DNA of 64,000 nt from Macrostomum hystrix (taxonomy: Eukaryota > Platyhelminthes > Macrostomidae). Below, in pieces: positions 51,701 to 61,776 of the stretch (within the stretch, counting starts at the first letter, position 1; each line of letters opens with the position of its first letter). Position numbers and translations under genes: made by a program. The notes beneath the pieces were generated by a model that worked only from the letters and a program-made list of their open reading frames with translations, was not told where the DNA came from and did no database searches. The DNA is taken from NCBI GenBank assembly GCA_950097015.1, contig CATNEN010000030.1, forward strand, positions 1,163,001 to 1,227,000, written 5' to 3'.

Positions 51701-54300
51701 TGACTAAGGCTACGATTCTATGGCAATGACTGAGGCTACGATTCTATGGCAATGACTGAGGCTACGGTTCTATAGCAATGACTGAGGCTACGATTCTATA
51801 GCAATGACTGAGGCTACGATTCAATGGCAATGACTGAGGCTACGGTTCTATAGCAATGACTGAGGCTACGATTCCATAGCAATGACTGAGGCTACGATTC
51901 TATAGCAATGACTGAGGCTACGGTTCTATAGCAATGACTGAGGCTACGATTCTATAGCAATGACTGAGGCTACGATTCTATAGCAATGACTGAGGCTACG
52001 ATTCTATAGCAATGACTGAGGCTACGGTTCTATAGCAATGACTGAGGCTACGGTTCTATAGCAATGACTGAGGCTACGGTTCTATAGCAATGACTGAGGC
52101 TACGGTTCTATAGCAATGACTGAGGCTACGGTTCTATAGCAATGACTGAGGCTACGGTTCTATAGCAATGACTGAGGCTACGGTACTATAGCAATGACTG
52201 AGGCTACGGTTCTATAGCAATGACTGAGGCTACGGTTCTATAGCAATGACTGAGGCTACGATTCTATAGCAATGGCTGAGGCTACGGTTCTATAGCAATG
52301 ACTGAGGCTACGATTCTATAGCAATGACTGAGGCTACGGTTCTATAGCAATGACTGAGGCTACGGTTCTATAGCAATGACTGAGGCTACGGTTCTATAGC
52401 AATGACTGAGGCTACGATTCTATGGCAATGACTGAGGCTACGATTCTATAGCAATGACTGAGGCTACGATTCTATAGCAATGACTGAGGCTACGATTCTA
52501 TAGCAATGACTGAGGCTACGATTCTATAGCAATGGCTGAGGCTACGATTCTATGGCAATGACTGAGGCTACGATTCAATGGCAATGACTGAGGCTACGGT
52601 TCTATAGCAATGACTGAGGCTACGATTCTATAGCAATGACTGAGGCTACGATTCTATAGCAATGACTGAGGCTACGGTTCTATAGCAATGACTGAGGCTA
52701 CGGTTCTATAGCAATGACTGAGGCTACGGTTCTATAGCAATGACTGAGGCTACGGTTCTATAGCAATGACTGAGGCTACGGTTCTATAGCAATGACTGAG
52801 GCTACGGTTCTATAGCAATGACTGAGGCTACGGTTCTATAGCAATGACTGAGGCTACGGTTCTATAGCAATGACTGAGGCTACGGTTCTATAGCAATGAC
52901 TGAGGCTACTTTTTAAAGCAATGACTGAGGCTACGATTCTATAGCAATGGCTGAGGCTACGATTCTATGGCAATGACTGAGGCTACGATTCAATGGCAAT
53001 GACTGAGGCTACGGTTCTATAGCAATGACTGAGGCTACGGTTCTATAGCAATGACTGAGGCTACGATTCTATAGCAATGACTGAGGCTACGATTCTATAG
53101 CAATGACTGAGGCTACGATTCTATAGCAATGACTGAGGCTACGATTCTATAGCAATGGCTGAGGCTACGATTCTATGGCAATGACTGAGGCTACGATTCA
53201 ATGGCAATGACTGAGGCTACGGTTCTATAGCAATGACTGAGGCTACGATTCTATAGCAATGACTGAGGCTACGATTCTATAGCAATGACTGAGGCTACGG
53301 TTCTATAGCAATGACTGAGGCTACGGTTCTATAGCAATGACTGAGGCTACGATTCCATAGCAATGACTGAGGCTACGATTCCATAGCAATGACTGAGGCT
53401 ACGATTCTATAGCAATGACTGAGGCTACTTTTTAAAGCAATGACTGAGGCTACGATTCTATAGCAATGACTGAGGCTACGATTCTATAGCAATGACTGAG
53501 GCTACGATTCTATAGCAATGACTGAGGCTACGATTCTATAGCAATGACTGAGGCTACGGTTCTATAGCAATGACTGAGGCTACGATTCCATAGCAATGAC
53601 TGAGGCTACGATTCTATAGCAATGACTGAGGCTACGATTCTATAGCAATGACTGAGGCTACTTTTTAAAGCAATGACTGAGGCTACGATTCTATAGCAAT
53701 GACTGAGGCTACGATTCTATAGCAATGACTGAGGCTACGGTTCTATAGCAATGACTGAGGCTACGGTTCTATAGCAATGACTGAGGCTACGGTTCTATAG
53801 CAATGACTGAGGCTACGATTCCATAGCAATGACTGAGGCTACGATTCTATAGCAATGACTGAGGCTACGATTCTATGGCAAAGACTAAGGCTAAGATTCT
53901 ATGGCAATGAGTAAGGATACGATTCTAAAGCAATGACTGAGGCTACTTTTTAAAGCAATGACTGAGGCTACGGTTCTATAGCAATGACTGAGGCTACTTT
54001 TTAAAGCAATGACTGAGGCTACTTTTTAAAGCAATGGCTGAGGCTACGATTCTATAGCAATGACTGAGGCTACGATTCTATAGCAATGGCTGAGGCTACG
54101 ATTCTATGGCAATGACTAAGGCTACGATTCTATGGCAATGACTGAGGCTACGATTCTATGGCAATGACTAAGGCTACGATTCTATGGCAATGACTGAGGC
54201 TACGATTCTATGGCAATGACTGAGGCTACGATTCTATGGCAAAGACTAAGGCTAAGATTCTATGGCAATGAGTAAGGATACGATTCTAAAGCATTGACTG
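48800..54300. repeat. 26-bp minisatellite, 5.5 kb, with 2,464-bp duplication
   Basis: About 211 copies of GCAATGACTGAGGCTACG(A/G)TTCTATA. Rare variants (GGTACTATA, CTTTTTAAAGC, AAAGACTAAGGCTAAG, CAATGAGTAAGGATACG) mark a block spanning about 49.27-51.73 kb that recurs, at every marker I compared, 2,464 bp later (51.73-54.2 kb). Confidence 0.97.
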
Positions 54301-54978
54301 AGTATGGCAATGACAGAGAACAGATTTTTTGTTTAAACTTTGTCACGGAGATGTTGACAATGAACTCTGCCAGAATTTCACACTGAAAAAAACGCCTGCA
54401 GGCGTTCTTTATATATTTCCCAAGAGACAGGCTCGATAAAAAATGAAAATGCTTCATAATTTGAAAATGCAAGCAACTGGGCAAAGCTGTGAATGTGAGA
54501 CAAATCAAGTATTGTTTGAGCGCATGCTCAAGAGTAATATAGTTGCTAGCCTGTTTGTGTGGTTCGCTATGCGTTAGCATTTTTACTGATTTTATTAACT
54601 TTAGCTCAGACAGTGCCAAATACAGTTAGCTGGCCCTGAATCTAGTCCGTGAGGAACTGAAATCTAAATATACTAATTTTCTAGTACTAAAAAACAATGA
54701 CCGGAAAACACTGCATTAGCTAAATCTCTGCTAAGCCTATAGAGAAAAGTAGTTCAGACATTTTAAACAAAATGTGTTTGATAATTTTCAGAGAAGTCTT
54801 TAAATTGAAATGAGGGAAGTTTTTAAGCAGATTTTGCTTTCTCAGAAAACAGTTTTTGCCTGGAGAGGAATAAAAAGGCTAGAGGCTAAATCAAGTATGC
54901 ATTAAAAATCGTAACAAATAGTCTTGGCAGGCGAACGAACACAGAACAATAAAATACCGAAACCAAAGCACAAAACTA
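54301..54978. other. Intergenic, no gene recognised
   Basis: AT-rich. The 119-residue minus-strand frame (54260-54619) has no recognisable domain. Confidence 0.4.
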
Positions 54979-55354
54979 CGAGGGGTGCTGCAAAAGTTTC
55001 CTGACTGTGGTTGCTGTGCAAGAACAGAATCTCTCTCTCTTGCCTGAATCATCGCCTTCCCCAATGACATTTACTATTACTAATTAAAAATTGTTTATGA
55101 CTTATGCTTAGCTGCTTTATCTCTCATGGGAATCTTTTCCCTAATCAGCAAGTCTGGAAGCCTTGTTCTTATTGAATGATTCGTGTAAATCAAAGTGGCT
55201 CTCCAAACTGTATCACGTGTGCTTGTTTTAAACAGCTATAAGTTTTGCTCAGTAGAGCAGACGTGTAAGGGGTAGTGAGTAATATTTCTGGTCATTCGGA
55301 CATTCTGTTCTTGCACAGCAACCACGGTCAGGAAACTTTTGCAAAAACCCCTCG
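54979..55354. mobile_element. Mariner-like MITE with ~50-bp inverted ends
   Basis: Left end CGAGGGGTGCTGCAAAAGTT TCCTGAC..GTGCAAGAACAGAAT (54979-55028) is repeated inverted at 55304-55354 with about four differences. TA precedes the left end; the right flank reads AA, so the TA duplication is not intact. The interior has no transposase. Confidence 0.75.
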
Positions 55355-55589
55355 AACTGGGACAGAAACTCACTACAGTGCAATTGAACAAACGAATAAA
55401 GAGCATTACGAATAAGAACAAGTAGTTAAAACACACGGGGCGAACAGGAACAAACAGTAAACTTACCGTCAGGATTATTCTAGCGAAAAACATTCGCCTT
55501 GATCGGGGAAAAATAGAAGAACCGAGTCTGTTTCCTCTTACCAACACAAAAATATTGAGCAGCTTATAAAGCCGACTGAGAGGACTCGC
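55355..55589 (-). terminator. 3' flank of the vasa-type gene
   Basis: Downstream of the Vasa stop. No AATAAA on the minus strand in this interval, so the cleavage site is not evident. Confidence 0.25.
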
Positions 55590-55899
55590 TTAGGACCAGT
55601 CGTCCTCGTTTGGCACTCCGGTGGGCCTCGACTGGAAGCCTTCATCTCTGCCGCCAGAGCCAAAGCCATCGTCGATAATGTGGACCGCGCGACCAACGCC
55701 GTGTCTAATATCGCGATAGTCGCCGCCACGAGTACCACCGCGAGCACCGCGTCCGTTAGCGTAGCCGCCGCCTCCGTAGCTTTCCCGTTCGGCGTATGCC
55801 TCCAGCCAGGCTGGCACTGGCTGCTGGGCGTCGCGCAGACTCTGAACCAGACTCTGAGCTCCCGGACCGTCCACGTTCGGATCGAAAAAGCTGACGGAT
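55590..55899 (-). CDS. vasa: Vasa exon 5 (C-terminal tail)
   Basis: Acceptor ATCGGCAG|A, phase 2; stop TAA at 55590-55592. Encodes SVSFFDPNVDG, QQPVPAWLEAYA, a Gly/Arg-rich stretch (GGYANGRGARGGTRGG) and DDWS. Confidence 0.9.
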
Positions 55900-58800
55900 C
55901 TGCCGATGATGAGGAAGACAAATGGTGAACAGAGGTTCAGGCAAGGTGTAAGGTATGGTGAACCAAGTTTCAGGAAAGGTGTGAAGGTATTGTGAATCAA
56001 GGTTCAGGCAAGGTGTGAAGGTATGGTGAATCAAGGTTCAGGAAAGGTGTGAAGGTATGGTGAACCAAGGTTCAGGAAAGTTGTGAAGGTATGGCGAACC
56101 AAGGTTCAGGAAAGGTGTGAGGATATTAAAAATCGCAAATACAAACATGTGTAATAAAATCTTTGAAAGCACTTCTTACCTGCCCAAATTTCCGCAACGC
56201 CCTGTACGTCCAATCCGGTGCACATAGGTGCTATCATCCTGCGGCAGGTCGTAGTTAATCACTAGCGAAATTCCGGAGATGTCAACGCCGCGAGCCAGCA
56301 CATTGGTGGTCACCATCACCGGCGTGGTGCCGATGCGGAATTCGGCGAAGGCGCGCTGTCGCTCAGCCGGCGGCCTGTCGCCGTGATTGTTCGTAGCCTT
56401 TGAAATTTGAAGTGAGCGGAGTAGTTACGACAAGGCAGTGATGGGTCCTAAGACCTACTTAAAACAGTTTAAAGAGACAGAAATAGGGATCTTACAGGAA
56501 AGCCATTCTCGCACAGCAGCATGCCAATGAGGTTGGCAGTCTCTTTGCGTTCAACAAACACCAGGACCTTGCGCTCGCCAAAACCATTAGGCGACAGATC
56601 TCTGAATTCTTCTAACAGAGCTAATAGAGAGGCCACCTTGTCGCCCTGGTAAACTTCGCGCACCTCCTGCGACACGTCCGGATTAGCAGCGCCGATTCTG
56701 CCAACGGACAAGAAGAGGTAGTCCTGCGATAGGTAGCTGCTAGCCAGTGTTTGGACAGAGGACGGGTAAGTGGCCGAGAACATCACAACCTGGCGTTGCT
56801 TGTCAGCGGACTGCATAAAGAAAACAACATCATCCTGGAAGCCCTGGTCAAGCATGCGATCGGCTTCGTCTAGCACAATGTGCCGAGTGCGAGCCAGGCT
56901 CACAATGTTGCGACCGATAAAGTCCTTTAGTCGACCGCAGGTGGCCACTAAGGCGTGAGCGCCTGACTGCAGAGTCCTAGCCAGGTGGCTGTGCTGAATA
57001 TCACCATGAATGCGTTGCACCTTCAGGCCCACCGGCTGAAAGTAGACTTTAAACAGATCGTACACCTGAGAAACGTGGGACAAGTTGAGGCGGAGCAGAT
57101 TGGAGTTTTTTAATATTCACGTACGCGACCAACGGACCAAGATTTATTTGATAACAAATTTACCTGTGTAGCCAGCTCCCTAGTTGGCACAATAATCAGC
57201 GCAGCCGGATAGCAGACGCCATTGTACACTGTGCTCTCTGTGCTGGGCCTGTCCAACAGTATGCGAATTAGCGGCAGCAAATAGGCCAGTGTCTTGCCCG
57301 AGCCGGTCTGGGCGCAGGCCATTAGATCGCGGCCGGATAGCATAATGGGAATAGCGTAGGCCTGCACCGGAAATATGTTGGAGACGCCGAAATTTGAGGC
57401 CACCCGCAGCACTGAGTCCGGCACGCCGACCTCACTCAGCGATTGGATCCGGTTGGGCCGGTTGTTGCCAGATACCTCTACCTGAGAGAGATTAGAATCA
57501 AGAAACACGAGTAGAATTAGGCATCATGATACGTTTAAGAGTTCAGATATCATATCGGTATAACCCGCCCGCCACAATTCTAGCCGCCGAGCCAGTCCTA
57601 TGCCAAGGATTCTAGCACACCTGACGACCTGAGCCAGTCATATGCCAAGCTTTCTAGCACGCCTGAGCCAGACTATCGCCAAGCTTTCTAGCACGCCTGA
57701 GCCAGACTATCGCCAAGCTTTCTAGCACGCCTGAGCCAGACTATCGCCAAGCTTTCTAGCACGCCTGAGCCAGTCCCTTGCCAAGGTTTCTAGCGGACCG
57801 AGATGTCCCTTGTCATCAAAACAATGGCAAACTAAATAATCGATTGCCTGTTATTTACAGACAGCAGACCTAATTGTTACAGAGGCCTACAACTCAATAG
57901 ACAAGGTATTTGATTTGCTAGGCAAGTAAATAGATTGCACCAACCTCAATCTGGTCAAAGTGGGAAACGTTGACGCCAGTCTTCACCGATAGACGGCAGA
58001 TTTCTTCCTCAGTTAGCTCGGTAGGTATATAAGATTCGCGCATCGGCCGATCGCTATCGTCAGCTTCGGCTCCAACGCGAGTCGGACAGTCACGCGAGAT
58101 GTGGCCGGGCTGGTTGCACTTAAAGCAGGCGCCACCGCCACCGCCTCCACCACCGGACGGCTGGTTCGGACAGTCCCGAGCCATATGTCCAGTCTCATTG
58201 CACTTAAAGCAGGCGCCACCGCCACCGCCTCCACCACCGGACGGCTGGTTCGGACAGTCCCGAGCCATATGTCCAGTCTCATTGCACTTAAAGCAGGCGC
58301 CACCGCCACCGCCTCCACCACCGGACGGCTGGTTCGGACAGTCCCGAGCCATATGTCCAGTCTCATTGCACTTAAAGCAGGCGCCACCGCCACCGCCTCC
58401 ACCACCGGACGGCTGGTTCGGACAGTCACGAGCCATATGTCCAGTCTCATTGCATTTAAAGCAGGCGCCACCGCCACCGCCTCCACCACCGGACGGCTGG
58501 TTCGGACAGTCCCGAGCCATATGTCCAGTCTCATTGCACTTAAAGCAGGCGCCTCCGCCGCCTCTGCCGCTGGCGCCGCCATTCGAAGTGGGATTCGGGC
58601 AGTCCCGAGCCATGTGCCCGGCTTCATTGCACTTGTAGCAGGTGCCTCCACCGCTCCTGCCGCCACCATTCGAAGGCGGATTCGGACAATCACGAGCCAT
58701 GTGACCAGACTGGTTGCACTTAAAGCAGCCCTGCCCGCGGCTCTGACTATCAGATCCGCCGCCAGCACCAAATCCAATAGTAGCGCCGAATCCAGTTGTA

Positions 58801-59075
58801 GCTTGGAATCCAGTTGAAGCTTGGAATCCAGTTGTAGCTTGGAATCCAGTTGAAGCTTGGAATCCAGTGGAAGCAGCGACGCTGGAAGAAGTAGCAGCAA
58901 AGTTACTATCGCCGCCTCCGCCATTGGTTAAAGGGCCAGAATTAGCTACGGCACAAATTGCCTCATTTTTTTTAAAAGTATAGCTACTTGACTGCGCTAC
59001 TACAGGCGGTGATGGAATCTGCTCGTTGCTTGTAGCCACCATAGTCGCGCTTTTCCAAGACCCACGCCCGGCCAT
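55590..59075 (-). CDS. vasa: Vasa-type DEAD-box RNA helicase with 8 CCHC knuckles, 5 exons, 848 aa
   Basis: ATP-dependent RNA helicase of the Vasa/DDX4 (possibly PL10-related) group, a germline and stem-cell RNP component in animals. Exons (minus): 59075-57945, 57481-57164, 57065-56496, 56397-56180, 55899-55590; 2547 nt, all junctions in phase. N-terminus: TGFQA(S/T) repeats (69-100), then CCHC knuckles starting at Cys 117, 146, 177, 205, 233, 261, 289 and 317, with Gly-rich spacers. Helicase core: FPVQ (414-417), AQTGSGKT (434-441), PTREL (476-480), ATCGR (524-528), DEAD (549-552), SAT (580-582), ARGVDI (708-713), HRIGRTGR (733-740). The tail has SVSFFDP, VPAWLEAYA and RGG-like repeats, ending DDWS. 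CCHC plus DEAD is known from flatworm Vasa and nematode GLH proteins. Confidence 0.93.
55900..56179 (-). repeat. Vasa intron 4 with 34-bp repeat
   Basis: About six imperfect copies of CAAGGTTCAGGAAAGGTGTG AAGGTATGGTGAAC from about 55925 to 56125. Confidence 0.9.
56180..56397 (-). CDS. vasa: Vasa exon 4 (motifs V and VI)
   Basis: Acceptor TTCAAAG|GCT, phase 0; donor GGGCAG|GTAAGA, phase 2. Encodes NNHGDRPPAERQRAF, VTTNVLARGVDISG and YVHRIGRTGRCGN. It does not appear as a separate long frame but is fully open between the splice sites. Confidence 0.92.
56496..57065 (-). CDS. vasa: Vasa exon 3 (motifs Ib, II, III, IV)
   Basis: Acceptor TTTCTCAG|GTG, phase 0; donor TTTCCT|GTAAGA, phase 0. Encodes HGD at the GG position, ATCGRLKDFI (usually ATPGR), VLDEADRMLDQGF, MFSATYP and VLVFVERK. 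Confidence 0.92.
57164..57481 (-). CDS. vasa: Vasa exon 2 (Q motif, Walker A, motif Ia)
   Basis: Acceptor CTCTCAG|GTA, phase 0; donor ACACAG|GTAAAT, phase 0. Encodes VEVSGNNRPN, the Q motif (IFPVQ), MACAQTGSGKT and VPTRELATQ. Confidence 0.93.
57482..57944 (-). repeat. Vasa intron 1 with 34-bp repeat
   Basis: The array at 57595-57795 is about six copies of GCCAAGCTTTCTAGCACGCC TGAGCCAGACTATC. The rest is unique. Confidence 0.92.
57945..59075 (-). CDS. vasa: Vasa exon 1 (N-terminus and zinc knuckles)
   Basis: Start ATG 59075; donor ATTGAG|GTTGGT, phase 0. Holds all eight CCHC knuckles (CxxCxxxGHxxxxC) and the linker VSHFDQIE that leads into the helicase core. Frames on the plus strand and in the other minus frames are shadows of the repeat. 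Confidence 0.93.
58120..58560 (-). repeat. vasa: 84-bp coding repeat (zinc-knuckle units)
   Basis: Five nearly identical 28-residue units (CFKCNETGHMARDC + PNQPSGGGGGGGGA) encoded by 84-bp repeats. Only a few positions differ among them (e.g. CTC GTG vs CCC GAG context at about 58428, CATTTAAAG at 58452). Flanking knuckles 1, 2 and 8 are more diverged. Confidence 0.93.
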
Positions 59076-59345
59076 AGTTTAATAATAGCTTCAATTGTAG
59101 TTGAAGTAAATCAGTCAAATTGATAAAATTTGTTCTGGAAAGGGGTAGAGTTTTCGCAATACATTTTTACATAAAAACAATGGTCAGGAACGTTATTCAT
59201 TTATTCTTTACAGTCAAATACCAATAAGGTGAAAAAATCGGAAAACAAATGAATTAAGAAACAGTTACTAAGAGTACTAAAGCTTTTTATTTATAAATGA
59301 CTATATATTACAAATTAGAGCAATAATTCAAAGCAAGGAGAACAG
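59076..59345 (-). promoter_or_regulatory. Vasa 5' flank and 3' end of the upstream gene
   Basis: Only 270 bp separate the Vasa start from the stop of the next minus-strand gene. A minus-strand AATAAA lies at 59286-59291, 55 bp after that gene's stop, so cleavage and the Vasa promoter or trans-splice site must share this short interval. A polycistronic arrangement is possible but unproven. Confidence 0.4.
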
Positions 59346-59831
59346 TCAAAGCCCCCTGCGCGGCGTTCGCACAGATTCATCTTCGGCATAATCGTACGGC
59401 CTAGTCCGCTTATCTTTCTGAGGAAACGGCCTAAAGAATGGCATCGGCTTGTGGAACACGGCTACTAGGTCGTCCAACGACGGGCCGTAGCGTTCGCGCT
59501 TGTCGGCCAGCCGGACAATCCCGGGCTTCAACGGAGCAGCCTCAGCGTCTGCTTCAGCAAGTTCAGCCTTGGCTTCAACCGGCATTGGCAAAGTAGATTC
59601 GTAGGGCTGACGCTTTCTGGGATGCCAGGACAGGACAAAACTGCCGCAATGGCTAACAGCGGCGGCGTCTGATTGGTCCAGAGAGCGTCCTAAACTAGCA
59701 CTGTGGTTAGCCGTGCTGCCAGTTCCAAGGGTAGCAGCCACGTGAGGCGGGATACGGATGTCTCGCCGCTGGGCCTGACGGAGCAGCAAGAAGCGATTCA
59801 GCTGCAGTGACACAGACTGAAGCCGCTGCAT
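59346..59831 (-). CDS. Unidentified 161-aa protein
   Basis: I do not recognise this protein. It is a single open frame with typical codon use and a start at MQRLQSVSLQLNRFLLLRQA. The first 23 residues are rich in Arg, Leu and Gln with no acidic residue, which could be a mitochondrial presequence or a helix. The middle is Ala/Glu-rich (EAKAELAEADAEAAP). The C-terminal third is basic and aromatic (FHKPMPFFRPFPQKDKR, YDYAEDE, TPRRGL). It sits upstream of vasa on the same strand, with a poly(A) signal 55 bp after its stop. A missing 5' exon cannot be excluded. Confidence 0.55.
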   Translation of the reverse strand: MQRLQSVSLQLNRFLLLRQAQRRDIRIPPHVAATLGTGSTANHSASLGRSLDQSDAAAVSHCGSFVLSWHPRKRQPYESTLPMPVEAKAELAEADAEAAPLKPGIVRLADKRERYGPSLDDLVAVFHKPMPFFRPFPQKDKRTRPYDYAEDESVRTPRRGL

Positions 59832-60800
59832 TAGTGGTCGCTGAAATTTTTTTAGATAGCGCTAATTCAACAGTCCTTAACTACTACTACCAATAGTGTA
59901 CACTAATAATACCCTTAAATACTAGTTAAAAGCATAAAATAAATCGCAAAAAACTTGCAGTCTGCGCGTAAATATATATTTATTAGCAACGAAAAATCAT
60001 TAGCACAGGTCATTAAATACAAAAAAACTGTATATTTCAGTTCTGCATAAAAATGGTAGATTTTTGTTACTCTGGGCGCGTATATTGTGTTTCATGGGAA
60101 CAAAGGGTAGATTGGCGCAGAATAAAGAATCATTGATGAACGAGGCAAATTGTAACGAAACATCTGAGCTTTAACTAGTTTAGAATTAAATGTTTGATTA
60201 AGAACGCAAAGCTCTCAAATAAAAAGTAATACTGTGTCTTGTAGCCTTCTATCAAAACTGTTTTTAACATCTAACTTACAGTAATATAATCAAATTCTAT
60301 ATAGTCTGAAAAAACAGACCAACTTGGAAGAAAGAACACAAAATAGGTATGTAATATTGAACCTAGAACACCTGGCACAATCCACTTCTATGTATTGACA
60401 CAATAATAAACTAGAAAAAACTGAGTAGAGAAAAGTGAAATTTGTGAATAAACGGAAGGGTGGAATAAGAGGCAAGGCGTTGTGTCAAGTCCGAATTCGT
60501 TGTTTCGTTATTTTTGCCGCATTGCAAACCATCTAGAGAATAAGAAACAATATCTATTTCAAATGTAAACAGTCTAATGTATATATCATGTGCTTTGCGC
60601 AAGCTGACGTAGTAGTGTACAGTTCGCTTTAGTCCTCGAGCATAAACCGTTTCTGTAATTGCGAGCTTTAAAAATATAGCCTTATTTCAATGTTAATTAA
60701 GAGGGATATTTGTTAAACAAAATAAATGTATGTACAAAAATCTCGGATAATAAAATATATCCGATTATAAGCAAACAAATATTTTGCGAATGGCGAAGGT
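59832..60800 (-). other. Intergenic / 3' UTR of the LC3 gene
   Basis: AT-rich, no coding frame accepted. Probably contains the Atg8/LC3 3' UTR next to 60800; no minus-strand AATAAA found close to the stop. Confidence 0.4.
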
Positions 60801-61198
60801 TTAGCCGAACATTTCCTGACTCGCATAAGTCATGTACAAGAAGCCGTCTTCGTCTCGGTCGCAATCATACACCTGGCCAAGGGTTGCTGACATGGCAACC
60901 AAACATTTGTTATTTACTAGCAGGTAGAAGGCCTGATTCTGATCAATCCGAATGCGCTGTCTAATGATGGCAGCAAATTGGCCAACTGTGAGCTCTTCTG
61001 GCACAAGAAATTTAGCCTTGTCCAAGCTGGCCAGCGAGCGTTCCCGAGGATAGCGTTCAACAATTACTGGCACCTTGGCTGGAAAGCGGCATTTTATGTG
61101 CGCCGACTCTGCCTGGCGCTGGCCTAGAGTCTTTTTAGCCTTGAACCGGGCCGGCTGCTGGCTGGGAGACTGCGCCAGGGCGACGGCTTCGCAACTGG
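60801..61198 (-). CDS. Atg8/LC3 ubiquitin-like modifier, main exon
   Basis: LC3-type Atg8 protein, conjugated to phosphatidylethanolamine on autophagosome membranes and binding LIR-containing cargo receptors. Acceptor TGCCCACAG|CC at 61199-61200. The exon encodes RFKAKKTLGQRQAE, AKVPVIVERYPRE, SLDKAKFLVPEEL, NQAFYLLVN, DEDGFLYMTYASQEMFG and TAA. Layout and spacing match MAP1LC3 over the whole ubiquitin fold (about 115 residues). The longer N-terminal helix region and VIVERY favour LC3 over GABARAP. The frame stops directly after the conserved glycine, so no propeptide is present. The first exon is not certain (see 61327-61329). Confidence 0.9.
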
Positions 61199-61304
61199 CT
61201 GTGGGCAGAAATTTTGTGTTTTACCAAGCCTAAATTTATTGAATATTATTCACTGGGATAAGTAAGACAGCAAATATACTGAAAAGGTTGCATTAAATAT
61301 GCAT

Positions 61305-61329
61305 ACTTTACTTTTTTAGCTTTTGACAT
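61305..61329 (-). CDS. Candidate first exon of the LC3 gene
   Basis: Minus-strand ATG at 61329-61327 begins ATGTCAAAAGCTAAAAAAGT. With donor GTAAA|GTATGC and an acceptor two residues inside the main exon (CAGCCAG|T) the frame joins in phase, giving MSKAKKV then NCEAVALAQ. The more obvious donor (AAAAAA|GTAAAG) does not match the phase of the better acceptor, so this is a weak proposal. Confidence 0.3.
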
Positions 61330-61429
61330 AACAAAAACTACAAGAACAAACGTCGCCTGCTCACGACTAAAGAAGAAGGGAAGATCGCGACGCTGAGGGA
61401 GAATGCAAGCTTTTTGAAGCTGAACTAAA

Positions 61430-61776
61430 GGCTTTCAAGGAACACAGCCCCAATGAGATATTCTTGCTGACGTCACCAAACCATGTAAATCTCTTGCTGT
61501 AATCAGCCAGTTGCTCTATGATAATGTACTGGCTGTCAAGGAAATGAAGTACTGAACATTGAAGCAGACCGTTACTGCTGTCGATAAAGTTGGCTGATTT
61601 CTCACCAAGATGCGGCGCCAAGCTCTAACTGCTGCCACAGCTCAAGAGCACATGGACTGCACGCAAACCTGGACCAAGTCCTCATTGAAGAAGAGAATCT
61701 ACTACAGAAAGCTGGCAGATGAACAGGAAGAAAAGCTTCCGACCCCTCAAGAATTCCTGGCTGCCATCCAAATGTG
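61430..61776 (+). pseudogene. Broken coding-like frame, unknown
   Basis: One plus-strand frame reads like a helical protein for about 105 residues with two stops: DILADVTKPCKSLAVISQLL, then KEMKY-stop, then LTKMRRQALTAATAQEH and KLADEQEEKLPTPQEFLAAI and stop. I do not recognise the family. A decayed gene or retrocopy is likely. Confidence 0.3.

Noticed and set aside
48800-54300. CRISPR-like array
   Set aside because: No unique spacers; every unit is the same 26 bp with small variants, and the genome is eukaryotic.
58013-58924. 303-residue minus-strand and 179/238-residue plus-strand frames
   Set aside because: Shadows of the vasa zinc-knuckle repeat in other frames.
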